From Ailurus styani (taxonomy: Eukaryota > Chordata > Mammalia > Carnivora > Ailuridae): a stretch of DNA of 64,000 bases. The notes beneath the pieces are model-generated. The model saw only the letters and a program-made list of their open reading frames with translations. It ran no database searches and was not told the origin of the DNA. Location of the stretch: contig LNAC01000036.1 of the NCBI GenBank assembly GCA_002007465.1, positions 1,438,881-1,502,880 on the forward strand, given 5' to 3'. Below, piece by piece: positions 35,050-44,604 of this stretch (position 1 is its first letter; each line of letters opens with the position of its first letter). The translations under genes and the position numbers were made by a program.

Positions 35050-35235
35050 TCAAAGTGTTTGGACTGGATTACATAACTTAATCTGCTCAACAACAGTATG
35101 GGTAGGCACTAGTGCTAACTTTCGAGTTGAAATAACTTGATCAAAGTCCCACAACTCATATACACACACTGGCGAAAGGAGGCAGAAGGATTCTGACCCC
35201 AGAGCCTACATTATTGTTAATACCCTGTGTTCTTA
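35050..35235 (-). mobile_element. MIR SINE
   Basis: Reverse MIR: ACTTAATCTGCTCAACAACAGTATGGGTAGGCACTAGTGC, 'GTTGAAATAACTTGATCAAAGTCCCACAACTCATA', 'GGCAGAAGGATTCTGACCCCAGAGCCTACAT'. Confidence 0.75.
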
Positions 35236-35335
35236 TGTTCACTAGAGGTTAATTTGCCTTCTCAATTAGTGTAAATTACTTCAGGAGTTTTGCTTTTGCT
35301 AGGTACCTTGTAGACTCACCAGATAACGTTTGTAT

Positions 35336-35420
35336 GGAGAAGAGGAGAAAAAAAAAAGAAGGAAAAAAAAAGAGGAAGGAGGGAAGGGAGGAAGGGAGAG
35401 GGGAAGGAAGGAAGGGAGGT
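35336..35420. repeat. Purine-only GA-rich tract
   Basis: About 85 bases made almost entirely of A and G (AGGAGAAAAAAAAAAGAAGG ... GAAGGAAGGAAGGGAGG). A homopurine tract with triplex potential and simple-sequence instability. Confidence 0.93.
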
Positions 35421-35469
35421 GGCACTGCAATAAAAATGGCTGCGAAATCTTTAACAAAAGAGCCTTTTT

Positions 35470-35576
35470 TGAAGCACCTGGCTGTTTCAGTCAGTAGAAC
35501 ATGGGACTCTTGATGTTGGGGTTGTGAGTTCAAGACCCACGATGGGCACAGAACTTATTTATTAAAAAAAAAAGAA
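35470..35576 (+). mobile_element. Short CanSINE form
   Basis: GAAGCACCTGGCTGTTTCAGTCAGTAGAACATGGGACTCTTGATGTTGGGGTTGTGAGTTCAAGACCCACGATGGG, then an A-rich tail. Same short type as 22918-23021, with the head and B-box region but no CT-rich middle. Diverged. Confidence 0.85.
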
Positions 35577-35684
35577 AAGCATTTCCTTAAGGTGAAAAAT
35601 AAAGCAAATCAAAACACAGATTGTGAGGTAAGGACACTTTCAATCATTTGACCATGGAGTTTTTAGGATTATTAGAAAAATAAC

Positions 35685-35914
35685 TGCAGTAATTTTTTTT
35701 AAAGATTTTTTTTATTTTTATTTGACACAGAGAGAGAGAGAGAGAGATCACAAGTAGGCAGAGAGGCAGGCAGAGAGAGAGAGGAGGAAGCAGGCTCCCT
35801 GCTGAGCAAGGAGCCCGATGCGGGCCTCGACCCCAGGACCCTGAGATCATGACCTGAGCCGAAGGCAGAGGCTTTAACCCACTGAGCCACCCAGGCGCCC
35901 TGCAGTTATTTTTT
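35685..35914 (-). mobile_element. CanSINE with target-site duplication
   Basis: Young-type reverse CanSINE ending ACCCACTGAGCCACCCAGGCGCCC. Flanking repeats TGCAGTAATTTTTT (35685-35698) and TGCAGTTATTTTTT (35901-35914), one mismatch. The duplicated site lies against the T-rich end of the next older CanSINE, so it landed beside that element's tail. Confidence 0.95.
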
Positions 35915-36106
35915 AAAAAAGATTTTATTTATTTATTTGACAGACAGAGACACAGCGAGAGAGGGAATACAAGCAGGGGGAGTGGGAGAGGGAGAAGCAG
36001 GTTTCCTGCCAAGCAGGGAGCCCTATGCCGGGCTCAATCCCAGGAGCCCAGGATCACGACCTGAGCCGAAGACAGATACTTAACAACTAATCCACCCAGG
36101 TGCCCC
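35915..36106 (-). mobile_element. Older CanSINE copy
   Basis: AAAAAAGATTTTATTTATTTATTTGACAGACAGAGA, 'CAAGCAGGGGGAGTGGGAGAGGGAG', 'GGGCTCAATCCCAGGAGCCCAGGATCACGACCTGAGCC', end CCACCCAGGTGCCCC. The CAGGGGGAGTGG word distinguishes it from the younger copies. Confidence 0.92.
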
Positions 36107-36174
36107 AATATTTCTTTTAAATGTCTGAGATTATAAAAATACTGATTTAGACTAATTCTGTCATATTTATTTAG

Positions 36175-36300
36175 TGGGACAGGCTGTGTGGTGTGAAATA
36201 CATAGAACAGATTTGAATCTTGGTTCCACTGCTTCCTAGCTGTGTGATCTTCCATAAATTGTTTAAACAACCTCAAATTCAACTTCTATAAAACACGTAT
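36175..36300 (+). mobile_element. MIR SINE
   Basis: GTGGGACAGGCTGTGTGGTGTG, 'ACAGATTTGAATCTTGGTTCCACTGCTTCCTAGCTGTGTGATCTTCC', 'CTCAAATTCAACTTCTATAAAA'. Clear MIR core. Confidence 0.85.
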
Positions 36301-36509
36301 GGTATCGTGTACTTTATAAAGTTTTGGTGAGGATTCTCAGCTGATATAGATGACTTGGGCTCTTTACCCTACAACAGTCTCAGATAACTCCCTGTCTATC
36401 TGTGTTGATCTGGGGCCACATGGAATAGCTTCCCCAGCAAGGCAAAGACTGGAGGTTAGTATTTCCTCTCCGTAATGCATCTGGAAAGCAAACCCCGTAA
36501 GAACACAGA

Positions 36510-36575
36510 GCAGCAGGTACTATGATCCCTATTTTACAGATGTGGAAACTGAGACCCTCGTTCACAGAGAAGACT
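36510..36575 (-). mobile_element. MIR SINE fragment
   Basis: AGCAGGTACTATGATCCCTATTTTACAGATGTGGAAACTGAGACCC is a near-consensus reverse MIR segment. Confidence 0.78.
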
Positions 36576-36599
36576 TGAGTCTAAAACAAAAACACAAAT

Positions 36600-36805
36600 A
36601 ATAGTGAATATTTATCATGCACTTGTGTTAGGTAGAGTCTTTTATTTTCATCCTCTCATAGAATCTAGCCTATGGGGTGTCTGCAAGAATTTGATGATTT
36701 TTCTCATTTTATAAATGTGAAGATTCAGTTCCACAGAAGTTAATAAACTTGCTCAGGGCAAAGCTAGCAAGAAGTAAAGTACGGATTGACACAAGGCTTG
36801 TTACT
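36600..36805 (-). mobile_element. MIR SINE
   Basis: Reverse MIR: TATTTTCATCCTCTCATAGAATC, 'TTTTTCTCATTTTATAAATGTGAAGATTCAGTTCC', 'AGTTAATAAACTTGCTCAGGGCAAAGCTAGCAAGAAGTAAAG'. Confidence 0.8.
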
Positions 36806-36870
36806 ATATATCCCCAAATCATGTCCAGTGTGGAATGTCCTCTATCAGACCCACATGGGGCCAGTGGCTT

Positions 36871-37117
36871 AAGAAAACTAGTGACTGGGGTGCCAGGGTG
36901 GCTCTGTCAGTTAAGTGTCTGCCTTCAGTTCCCATCATGATCCCGTCCTGGGGTTGAGCCCTGTGTCAGGCTCCCTGCTCAGCGGGGAGTCTGCTCCTCC
37001 CTCTCCCTCTGCCCCTCCCCCAGCTTGTGCTCACTCCTCTCTTGCTCACTCTCTCTCTCAAATAAATAAATAAAATCTTTTAAAAAAAGAAAGAAAGAAA
37101 GAAAGAAAATTGGTGAC
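36871..37117 (+). mobile_element. CanSINE, middle-aged subfamily, with target-site duplication
   Basis: GGGGTGCCAGGGTGGCTCTGTCAGTTAAGTGTCTGCCTTCAG head, CCTCCCCCAGCTTGTGCTCAC middle, AAATAAATAAATAAAATCTTTT and a (GAAA)n tail. Flanking AAGAAAACTAGTGAC (36871-36885) and AAGAAAATTGGTGAC (37103-37117), two mismatches. The 'TTAAGTGTCTGCCTTCAG' head is of the SINEC type shared more widely among carnivores. Confidence 0.93.
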
Positions 37118-37216
37118 AGAGACACATTTGGAATTCTGTTTCATGTTTTTCACAGATGTTTGTCTATATCTCTGGTCATCCCTAAATCCATATTTTTAGG
37201 ACATTAATTAGTAAAT

Positions 37217-37590
37217 TATATTAGTTACCTATTGCTACCTAACAAATTAACTCAAAACACAGAAGCTGAAAACAAAATAATCACCTATCCTCTCATAGCT
37301 TTTGTAGGTTCAGAATTTGGAAGTGGTTTAAAGAGTATTTCTGGCTTAGGGTCCCACACGAGGTTGTAGGCAGGATGCTGGCTGGAGCCTCAGTCCTCTG
37401 AATGCTTGTCTAGGCCTGGAGGATTTGCTTTTAAGGTAGTTCACTCACATGGATGACAAGCTGGTGACGGGTGTTGGCAGGCAGCCTCAGTTTCTCCCTA
37501 TGTGGGTCATTCCATAGGCTGCTTGAGTCTCCTTATGACATGACAACTGTCTTTCTCTAGAGTGAGCATCTCGCTAGCAGCTCCCTGCAA
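37217..37590 (-). mobile_element. MaLR LTR (MLT1-like)
   Basis: Reverse pattern: TATTAGTTACCTATTGCTACCTAACAAATTAACTCAAAACACAG, 'TTCTGGCTTAGGGTCCCACACGAGGTTGTAGGCAGGATG', 'TTCACTCACATGGATGACAAGCTGGTG', 'GCCTCAGTTTCTCCCTATGTGGG', 'TTATGACATGACAACTG'. Solo, moderately diverged. Confidence 0.82.
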
Positions 37591-37739
37591 CCCAACCCCC
37601 CATACATAATCTGTGAAAACTCACAGGTTACAAAAAACAAAAAAAGACAATACGAAGTAAACTGTGTTTACTAATACTTACCTCATCAAATAGGGAGACC
37701 AAATAAACAGAAGTACTCCAAGATGGTATCTAGTTTCAC

Positions 37740-37895
37740 TATTAGTTATTCAGCACTCTACAGGTAACATAGGGCTTTTACTCATAAGATCTCAGCCGAG
37801 CCTCCCGGGACTCCTATACAGTGGAGAGCAAATGTGTTTAGGCCCATGTTGCAGATAAGACTAATGAACTTGAGGCAGAGAAGCCACTTTGATCC
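37740..37895 (-). mobile_element. MIR SINE fragment
   Basis: AGATCTCAGCCGAGCCTCCCGGGACTCC, 'GGCCCATGTTGCAGATAAGACTAATGAACTTGAGGCAGAGAAGCCACTTTGATC'. Diverged reverse MIR. Confidence 0.6.
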
Positions 37896-39129
37896 AGTGT
37901 GCACATTTTGACAGAGGTTCCCAGTCTCCAAGGCTACGCGTGTCTCCATGATTTTGGTAGATGTTTAGGTCTTTTACTGAAAGAGATCATTCCTCATATA
38001 AAAGCCTTTTTGGTATTACAACCTCAATCCAGGGACTTCTCTGGTCCTCTCCCCCATGCACTCAGCTCCTTCTCCAGGATGGACCCCAAAGGGCTCCAGT
38101 CCGTTGCTAATGGGCTCCTGGCCCCAGCTGGAAACCACCTCACTCCATCATGCTCAAGAAAACTGCTCTGGCAGGAGCCCTGTCATCCCACAGCACAATC
38201 TAAAGGAACCCAGCAGCTCAGAATGAAAAACACAATCACTTCCATCCATCACTAGAGAAAGGCAGGAAAATGATTGGATGGGTGTCCTGAGCACCTTGGT
38301 CCCCACCAACTTGTTATATTTGATGTTATTACTAAGGGAAGATGGAGAGAGTAAATGCCCTACTGTGTATAATATCCATGGCATAAGTCTTGATAGATAA
38401 ATGTAACTTTTATGAAGTTTATGGATTAGCCATCAGGGAAGGTCTCCACTGTTTGCAGGAAGGTTTTCAATGCCACCCTGGCCCGCGGGGACCAAGATAA
38501 GTAAAGCAAACACCTGCGCTCCGGGGAAGAGCTGCGGTTGATCTTTAATGCTTGGGTCAGAGGAGACCTTCAGTTCAAAGGATGAAGAATGAGGTTCTAT
38601 AGCATTTATGGTTTCCCTTCGCCTGGTACTTTCTACCTGTTATTGCTGGCAAGGCCTTCATTGATCTTTTCTTCCAGCTGTTATTTATTCTCTCCTTTTA
38701 GCCTCAGTGAAGGAGGAAGATGAAGGGGCCAGGTGCTTTGTCATTTTCCAATACACCTGAAGAGTGTAGTGCTTTCTAAATAAGAAAACCAATAGGTATT
38801 TTCTTCAGCGCTGCCTACTACATTTTGCTACCCTTGGGAATCCAAGGGCTGCCTCTTGGGCGATGAGATTGGGCAGACTTGGAATTGGGAAAGTGTTTGA
38901 TGTTTCTTTCTTTTTTCCCCCCCCACTTCCTATGGGGTCTGCACTCTCGAGCAACACTGAGCTGCTTCCAGCTCCCCCAAATGCAGCATGTCCCTTCACC
39001 TGCACCGTAATTCCTCACTTTTTGTGCATGTTCCTCTCCCTTCTTTCTCTGATCAATGTCTTCAATTGTAGGGAGGGACATCCTTGTAGCAGAACAGTGA
39101 GAGCAGAAATACCTTTGGCCTTAGGAAGG
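37896..39129. other. About 1.2 kb without a recognised element
   Basis: The open frame 37899-38255 (118 residues) and the overlapping frames at 38805-39141 match nothing I know. A strong acceptor-like tract ends at 39071 (see the candidate exon entry). Confidence 0.35.
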
Positions 39130-39146
39130 CCCATGTTCTAATGCAG
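39072..39146 (+). other. Candidate non-coding exon-like segment
   Basis: A pyrimidine-rich tract (TTCCTCTCCCTTCTTTCTCT ... CAATTGTAG) ends at 39071. Seventy-five bases later ATGCAG|GTGGGT gives a plausible donor. All three frames contain a stop, so it could only be part of a non-coding or untranslated exon. It overlaps the start of a MIR, a known source of exonised sequence. No transcript evidence. Confidence 0.18.
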
Positions 39147-39345
39147 GTGGGTGTCTTTTCAGATGTGTGACCTAGTGATAGGTTCATAATAATCTCCCTG
39201 TGCCTCAGTATCCTCCCTTCTCCCAAGCCATAAAATAGCAAAGCAGTGCTCACTTCCTAGGATTGCTGTGAGAGATGAGATAATGCAGGTAATGAATTTG
39301 GTGCAGGGTGAGCACTCAGTACCTCAGTCAAGAATAATTATTGAA
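39130..39345 (+). mobile_element. MIR SINE
   Basis: TTCAGATGTGTGACCTAGTG, 'ATCTCCCTGTGCCTCAGTATCCTCCC', 'CATAAAATAGCAAAGCAGTGCTCACTTCCTAGGATTGCTGTGAGAGATGAGATAATG', 'GTGAGCACTCAGTACCTCAG'. Near full MIR order. Confidence 0.85.
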
Positions 39346-39535
39346 TGTCAATTAAGTATAATTAATAACAATAACAACTCACAGCTTCTATTTTGCCCTC
39401 AGGGTACCTTCCCTGGTCGTACAACAACCTCATTTAGATAGCTTTCTCTGGGCCCACCTGGTAGCCTCTGCTTGCCTTCATCATGGAATTTTTACATCTC
39501 TCTTTTTCCTTTCAATCTTCCATATCCAAGAGTAA
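39346..39535. other. Unique spacer
   Basis: Nothing recognised between a MIR and a CanSINE. Confidence 0.4.
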
Positions 39536-39713
39536 GGGGCACCTGGGTGGCTCAGTGGGTTAAGCATCTACCTTCAGCTCAGGTCATAATCTCACGGTCC
39601 TGGGATCGAGGCCCGCATCGGGCTCCCTGCTCATCAGTAAGCCTCCTTCCTCCTCTCTCAGCATACCTGTGATCTCTCTCTCCTTTTGTCAAGTAAATAT
39701 ATATATATATATA
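39536..39713 (+). mobile_element. CanSINE with TA-expanded tail
   Basis: GGGGCACCTGGGTGGCTCAG head, 'CGGTCCTGGGATCGAGGCC' B box, shortened CT-rich part, then GTCAAGTAAATATATATA: the usual AATAAATAAA tail is replaced by about ten TA units (39693-39713). No clean duplication found. Confidence 0.9.
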
Positions 39714-39849
39714 TCTCCATCCGGAAGCAAGACTTATGCTTACGACTTTTTTTAGCACTCAACATCGTGCCTGCAACAGGGTGAATGTGCAAAAAATAGT
39801 GATGTCATTTTCCTTGCTTTCCTTCTTTGCTTTCTACGAACACATCAAT

Positions 39850-40380
39850 CATTTCAGCAAGCATTTCATAACTGGCGTGTGCTTCAAGCACAGAGATGCT
39901 GGAGATAGAGGTGTGGATTAGACATGGACTCAGGAATTTACTGTCTGGAGGAAGAAATGTATTTATCACTGGATAGCTTCAGTGCAACATAGTGATTCCA
40001 GGAAGGAGTGATGCCCAGGGAACCAAGCGCATGTAGAGAGAACTTTAGTGCAGCTGACAGTGAGGAGGTCGAAGGAAAGCATTATGAAGGCCACCCAGCA
40101 GAGGTGATATCCAATGGCACGTTGGAAATTGAGCAGCTGTTTAGGCTGGAAAAGAGGACAGGGAGGGGGCTGAGTCTCACAATCAGAAAGAACGGCCTGT
40201 GCAAAGGGAATATCAGTACAAAATGACGTGCTGAATCTAGGACATGTTTCACAGTTAAACATCTTCCAATCGTCCATATCGAGGCTGTGGTGGGAGATGA
40301 GCGAAGGCCAGACCAGGCAAATCCTTGAGTGTCGTGATAGTGGAATGTCAAAGGCCTAGGAAGTACAATGAGGTAACATT
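39850..40380 (+). mobile_element. L2-type LINE sequence
   Basis: ATCATTTCAGCAAGCATTTCATAACTGGCGTGTGCTTCAAGCACAGAGATGCTGGAGATAGAGG, 'AGAGGTGATATCCAATGGCACGTTGG', 'AACGGCCTGTGCAAAGGGAATATCAG', then 'GAGGCTGTGGTGGGAGATGAGCG' and 'GGCCAGACCAGGCAAATCCTTGAGTGTCGTG'. L2-like word order. Open frames here are chance. Confidence 0.62.
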
Positions 40381-41147
40381 TTTAAACAACTGAGCCCATG
40401 GTCTTGACCAACTATTTAATGTAAGACGATGACCTATATATTAAAATCCTCCCCTCAGGTGGCAGAGAGAGCATTCAGCCAGGAGAGCAATTGAAGCGTT
40501 GGTATCCAAAGTGTAGTTCCCATTGTGAAATACCTTACAGGTTGGAGCCACAAAGCAGAGGAAATAACAAAGTGTGTGGATAGCAAATTGCCTCAGTAGG
40601 CAGAGTAAATGGAGCATGAAGTTGGAATTGTTGCTAACTTGTCACAAAGTACATGACTAGGAAGAAAACTTACCTATGGTGAGGTTACAGGAGAATGTCA
40701 ACACATAGTAATGAAAATGGAATGAGCAGGGTCAAATCCAGCATCCCCACGAACCCATAATTAAGGAAGTGCGAACTCCACAGTCCTCCTTGCTTAATGT
40801 GTGCTATTCATTTATAATTAGAGACATGAACTGAATCCTCAGATCTAATTGTTATGATGGATATACCCAGAATAAGACTTTCTTCCACGCTTTCTCTTCC
40901 TAAAATATCTATTATGAGCCTATTAATGAGGATTAAATGGGCAGTTTTAAATTCATTGTTTCTCTGTTGGAAATTGCATACTTAGGTTTTGAATTCTGTT
41001 CAGTAGCATTAATAAATATTTATTCATCTTGAAGACTCTTCCTAAGTCATATTCTGATACCAAAGATCTTGGGAAGAATGAAGACAAAATCAGAGTCACA
41101 GCGTATACCTGATTTGCAGCTCACTATCTTGACCATTTCAAAATTCA
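40381..41147. other. Unique sequence, nothing recognised
   Basis: No repeat, exon or RNA gene identified. Confidence 0.42.
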
Positions 41148-41365
41148 ACTAACACTTGGCAACTATGAGATGCCAGACATTGGGCTGTGTACAGTTTTAC
41201 TTTATCTCAATTGATTACTACAATAAAGTTATGACTTAGATCTTGTTATTCCCAAGAATCTGGAGGGGCAGAGGAGTTCAGCGACTGGCCTGGGCTACAA
41301 AGCCAGTCAGAGATGGACATGTAATTTGAATTTAGGTTTGTTTGATTCCGAACACTGTGCTTTCC
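41148..41365 (-). mobile_element. MIR SINE
   Basis: CAACTAACACTTGGCAACTATGAGATGCCAGACATTGGGC, 'CTTATCTCAATTGATTACTACAATAAAGTTATGACTTAGATCTTGTTATTCCC', 'CAGAGGAGTTCAGCGACTGGCCTGGGCTACAAAGCCAG'. Reverse MIR, moderately diverged. Confidence 0.72.
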
Positions 41366-41718
41366 CCATCTATAGCACGTAATGTCCCTGGAGCAGACCC
41401 AGGAGGCACAAGGGGACAAGATAAGACAGGGAAAGAGTCCCGCTCTGAGAAGAGCTATGCCAAGAATGTTTCTACCACCAGCGTGGCTCTGAGACCACCG
41501 TCAGTTACTATGCCAGTATGAATATAAACCAGGCTCCCCCTTCGGGAACCATGGGGCCACCTTAGCTGTCATCGTCTCTCACCTGGACCTCAGCATCTGC
41601 ACAGAAGTACAGGCGCTACGCTCTTTTACTTTCCCACCCTCTCCATTCTCTCCACAGAAGCCACAGGGGACTCCTTCAGCTATACAAGGAATCATGCCAA
41701 ACATCCCTCAGCGCCTTT
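41366..41718. other. Unique sequence
   Basis: Slightly GC-richer than the surroundings. No feature recognised. Confidence 0.4.
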
Positions 41719-42119
41719 ATTATTTTTTAATTTAATTTATTTTTTATTTTTTTAAAGATTTTATTTATTTATTTGACAGAGAGAAACACAGCGAGGGAGG
41801 GATACACAAGCAGGGGGAGTGGCAGAGGGAGAAGCAGGCTTCCTGCAGAGCAGGGAGCCCGATGTGGGGCTCGATCCCAGAACCCTGGGATCATGACCTG
41901 AGCCAAAGGCAGACGCTTAAGCACTGAGCCACCCAACCGCCCCTAATTTTTATTTTTAAATTAAATTTATTTTTTAATTTAAACTTTAGGTCGGTAACAT
42001 ACAGTGCAATATTAGTTTCTGGGTTGGAATTCAGTGACGCATCACTTATATACAACCCCCAGTGCTCATCACAAATGCCCTCCTTAATGACCATCACCCA
42101 TCTAGCCCATCCCATCACC
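41719..42119 (-). mobile_element. Carnivoran L1 3' end, interrupted by a CanSINE
   Basis: Reverse L1 3' UTR: AATTTAAACTTTAGGTCGGTAACATACAGTGCAATATTAG, 'CACCCCCAGTGCTCATCAC' type word (here ACAACCCCCAGTGCTCATCAC), 'GCCCTCCTTAATGACCATCACCCATCTAGCCCATCCC'. The T-rich tail is split by the SINE at 41747-41943. 5'-truncated, no ORF2. Confidence 0.9.
41747..41943 (-). mobile_element. CanSINE inserted in an L1 tail
   Basis: TTTTTTTAAAGATTTTATTTATTTATTTGACAGAGAG, 'CACAAGCAGGGGGAGTGGCAGAGGGAG', 'GGCTCGATCCCAGAACCCTGGGATCATGACCTGAGCC', end CCACCCAACCGCCCC. The same T-rich L1 tail continues on both sides, so the SINE used an A-tail as target. Confidence 0.93.
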
Positions 42120-42349
42120 TTTATTTTTAAGCAGTCATTGCTTTATATTCCTCAGTGTAAAACCAAAAATCTTCATTAGCAGGATCCATGGAGCCCTGCT
42201 ATGCTCTGACTGCTACCTCCCTCTTCCCATTTGTGTGGTAATCCTTTCCTTGTGTGGAAATTCTTTCCATTTCTTGGACATACTTTGTTTCCTTCCTCCT
42301 GCCGCAAGGCTCTTGCATGTGCAAAGTTCCCTCTGCTTTGAAAGTGAAG
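42120..42349. other. Unique spacer between two L1 ends
   Basis: No element recognised. Open frames that cross it run into the L1 at the right. Confidence 0.4.
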
Positions 42350-42846
42350 TCAAAAGCCAGTATCCAATGCACAATTGTACATTGTACAATTCCACTGTAT
42401 ATACATACAATGGAATATTACTTGGCCATCAGAAAGGATGAATATCCACCATTTGCATCAACATGGATGGAACTGGAGGGGATTATGGTAAGTGAAATAA
42501 GTCAAGCAGAGAAAGACAATTATCGTATGGTTTCACTCATATGTGGAACATAAGGAATAGTGTGGAGGACCACCGGGGAAAGGAGGGAAAACTGAAGGGG
42601 AAGAAATCAGAGAGGGAGACAAACCATGAGACTCTGGACTCCAGGAAACAAACTGAGGGTTTCAGAAGGGAGGGAGGTGGGAGGATGGGGTAACCGGGTG
42701 ATGGGTATTAAGGAGGGCACGTGTGGTGATGAGCACTGGGTGTTACACACAACTAATGAATCATTGAACACTTCATCAAAAACTAATGATGTACTGTATG
42801 CTGGCTAACTGAACATAAAAAAAAAACACACAAAAGTCAATATCCA
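42350..42846 (+). mobile_element. Carnivoran L1 3' end with ORF2 C-terminus
   Basis: 5'-truncated L1 from about 42391. The last 50 or so codons of ORF2 read in one frame to a stop near 42551: words TMEYYLAIRKDE, STWMELEGIMVSEISQAEKD, YRMVSLICGT. The 3' UTR follows (GGGAGACAAACCATGAGACT, 'AACAAACTGAGGGTTTCAG', 'GGAGGGCACGTGTGGTGATGAGCACTGGGTG', 'GTACTGTATGCTGGCTAACTGAACATAAAA'). Flanks CAAAAGCCAGTATCCA (42350-42365) and CAAAAGTCAATATCCA (42831-42846) match at 14 of 16 and are taken as the target duplication. Reverse transcriptase and endonuclease domains are absent. Confidence 0.92.
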
Positions 42847-42906
42847 GATCTAAGTGAATGTGCCTGGCTCTTCAGCAAGCCAGCAAGCTTTTCCTCACCT
42901 CTCAGT

Positions 42907-43145
42907 CTAGGTCATCTGGGTTTTTTTTTTTTTTTTAAGATTTTATTTATTTATTTGACACAGAGAGACAGAGATCAGATCACAGTAGGCAGAGAGGCAG
43001 GCAGAGAGAGAGAGAGAGGAGAAAGCCGGCTCCCCGCTGAGCAGAGAGCCCGATGCGGGCCTCGATCCCAGGACGCTGAGATCATGACCTGAGCCGAAGG
43101 CAGAGGCTTTAACCCACTGAGCCACCCAGGCGCCCTAGGTCATCT
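42907..43145 (-). mobile_element. Full-length CanSINE with target-site duplication
   Basis: T16 tract, AAGATTTTATTTATTTATTTGACACAGAGAG, GGCAGAGAGGCAGGCAGAG, 'GGCCTCGATCCCAGGACGCTGAGATCATGACCTGAGCC', head end ACCCAGGCGCC. Exact flanks CTAGGTCATCT at 42907-42917 and 43135-43145. Confidence 0.96.
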
Positions 43146-43469
43146 CTTTTGATATTTGCTTTCATTGACTCTGGCCCCTTTTCCTACCTGCACTCACTTT
43201 ACTTTGTACTATAGTCTTACCAGCATATAATGGGATTGGTAGGGCTTCCCAATCAGACTACATAAATCCATGTAGCTGGGACCCTTCTATCATGTTTGCC
43301 ATGACCTCTCAGCCCTATCAGAGAACCTGTCAGGAATCTGTGAAAGAATAACTGAATGAATTTTAAAAATCAGAAATCTATGCCTAGAAAAAGATAAAGC
43401 CAAAGATGAAATTCTTAGGAATCAGATCTTAGTTGAATCATCTCTGGTGCCAGTTAGCCTTGTGTAGGT
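43146..43469. other. Unique sequence, nothing recognised
   Basis: No repeat or exon recognised. Confidence 0.42.
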
Positions 43470-44040
43470 GGATACCAGTATTTATGAATGCATTTCATTT
43501 TGCAAACAGTAATTAAGTGACAACTTTTCCAAGGTACTGAGACAAACAGTAAGGATATAATAATGAGCAAGGGAGATGCAGCTCTGGACTCACAGTGTTT
43601 ACTTGGTGAGTGTTTCAGGTTCTTTCTTCTTTGCTCTAAATGGAAATTTTTATTTGGAAAATTGTCAATACACATGCAGTTGTAGAAAAAAAAAAAAAGA
43701 ATACAGAGATCCCGGGTACATTCCACCTAGTTTCTCCCAATAGTAACATTTTGCAAAACTCTCGTGTAATATCACAACTGTTACTGGGTTTCAGTTTTTA
43801 AACAAATAATTACAAGTGCAAGGAGCATTAAGAAAGGGGAGGTTCAGAAATTGGAAGAACCCCCAAAGAGCAAGAACAGGGAGAATAAAGTGGAGAGAGA
43901 CAAAGTAATGAGTCTGGAGAGTGAGTTGCATGCTACTTCATGGGGATCTTGTAAACCATATAAAGGGTTTGGGATTCTATCCAATAAGCAGTGGAGAGCC
44001 ACTGTGGATTTTAAACAAAGAAGAGAGATAAATGCAGAAG
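43470..44040 (+). mobile_element. L2-type LINE sequence, diverged
   Basis: CTTTTCCAAGGTACTGAGACAAACAGTAAGGATATAATAATGAGCAAGGGAGATGCAGCTC, later 'GATCTTGTAAACCATATAAAGGGTTTGGGATTCTATCCAATAAGCAGTGGAGAGCCACTG'. L2-like order, interrupted by unrelated sequence around 43620-43820 including an A13 run. Confidence 0.5.
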
Positions 44041-44389
44041 GGTGAACATGGTAGGACTTCAAGAGCAGTATAGTACAACTCCTCACTTCCAATTAAAAAA
44101 AATAACAATCACTTTAAACGTTTCAGAGAATACAGATCTCTATCTGCGGAGGAGGACCTGCCCAACAGAGAACAGGAAGCTCTGATGATCGAGCTTCAAC
44201 CTCTACCTACTTGAACCCTTCAGCAGCAAGTCCAGTACCCTTTCAGTTATTTCCTATCACTGACTAAGGCTTGAGCCCAACCCCCTCATGCACATACGGG
44301 AAATGGTGCTGCCTCTCCTAGGATAGAATCCAGGAATGCCATTTTAGGACATTCTCTTGAAAAAGGGTAAGGGATCAGGGTGACACGGA
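44041..44389. other. Unique sequence, nothing recognised
   Basis: No feature identified. Confidence 0.4.
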
Positions 44390-44465
44390 CTTTCCTGAAC
44401 ATTTAGTTTAAATGGTGTCATACACTGTATGTTCCTTTGTGTCTGGCTTCTTCCACACCATATGC
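44390..44465 (-). mobile_element. Short L1 fragment
   Basis: AGTTTAAATGGTGTCATACACTGTATGTTCCTTTGTGTCTGGCTTCTTCCAC is the reverse of a conserved ORF2 C-terminal L1 segment. Confidence 0.6.
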
Positions 44466-44604
44466 TTTTTGCTCCCCGACCTCCGTCTTTGGTAGAAAGT
44501 GGTGAGAAAGAAGAATCTAAAAATTAAACTCTTTGGAAGAAGAAAATATGAATATTACGTGCTTTCAAAATTTTATTTAAACTATCCCTTGGGAGTAGTC
44601 GTCA

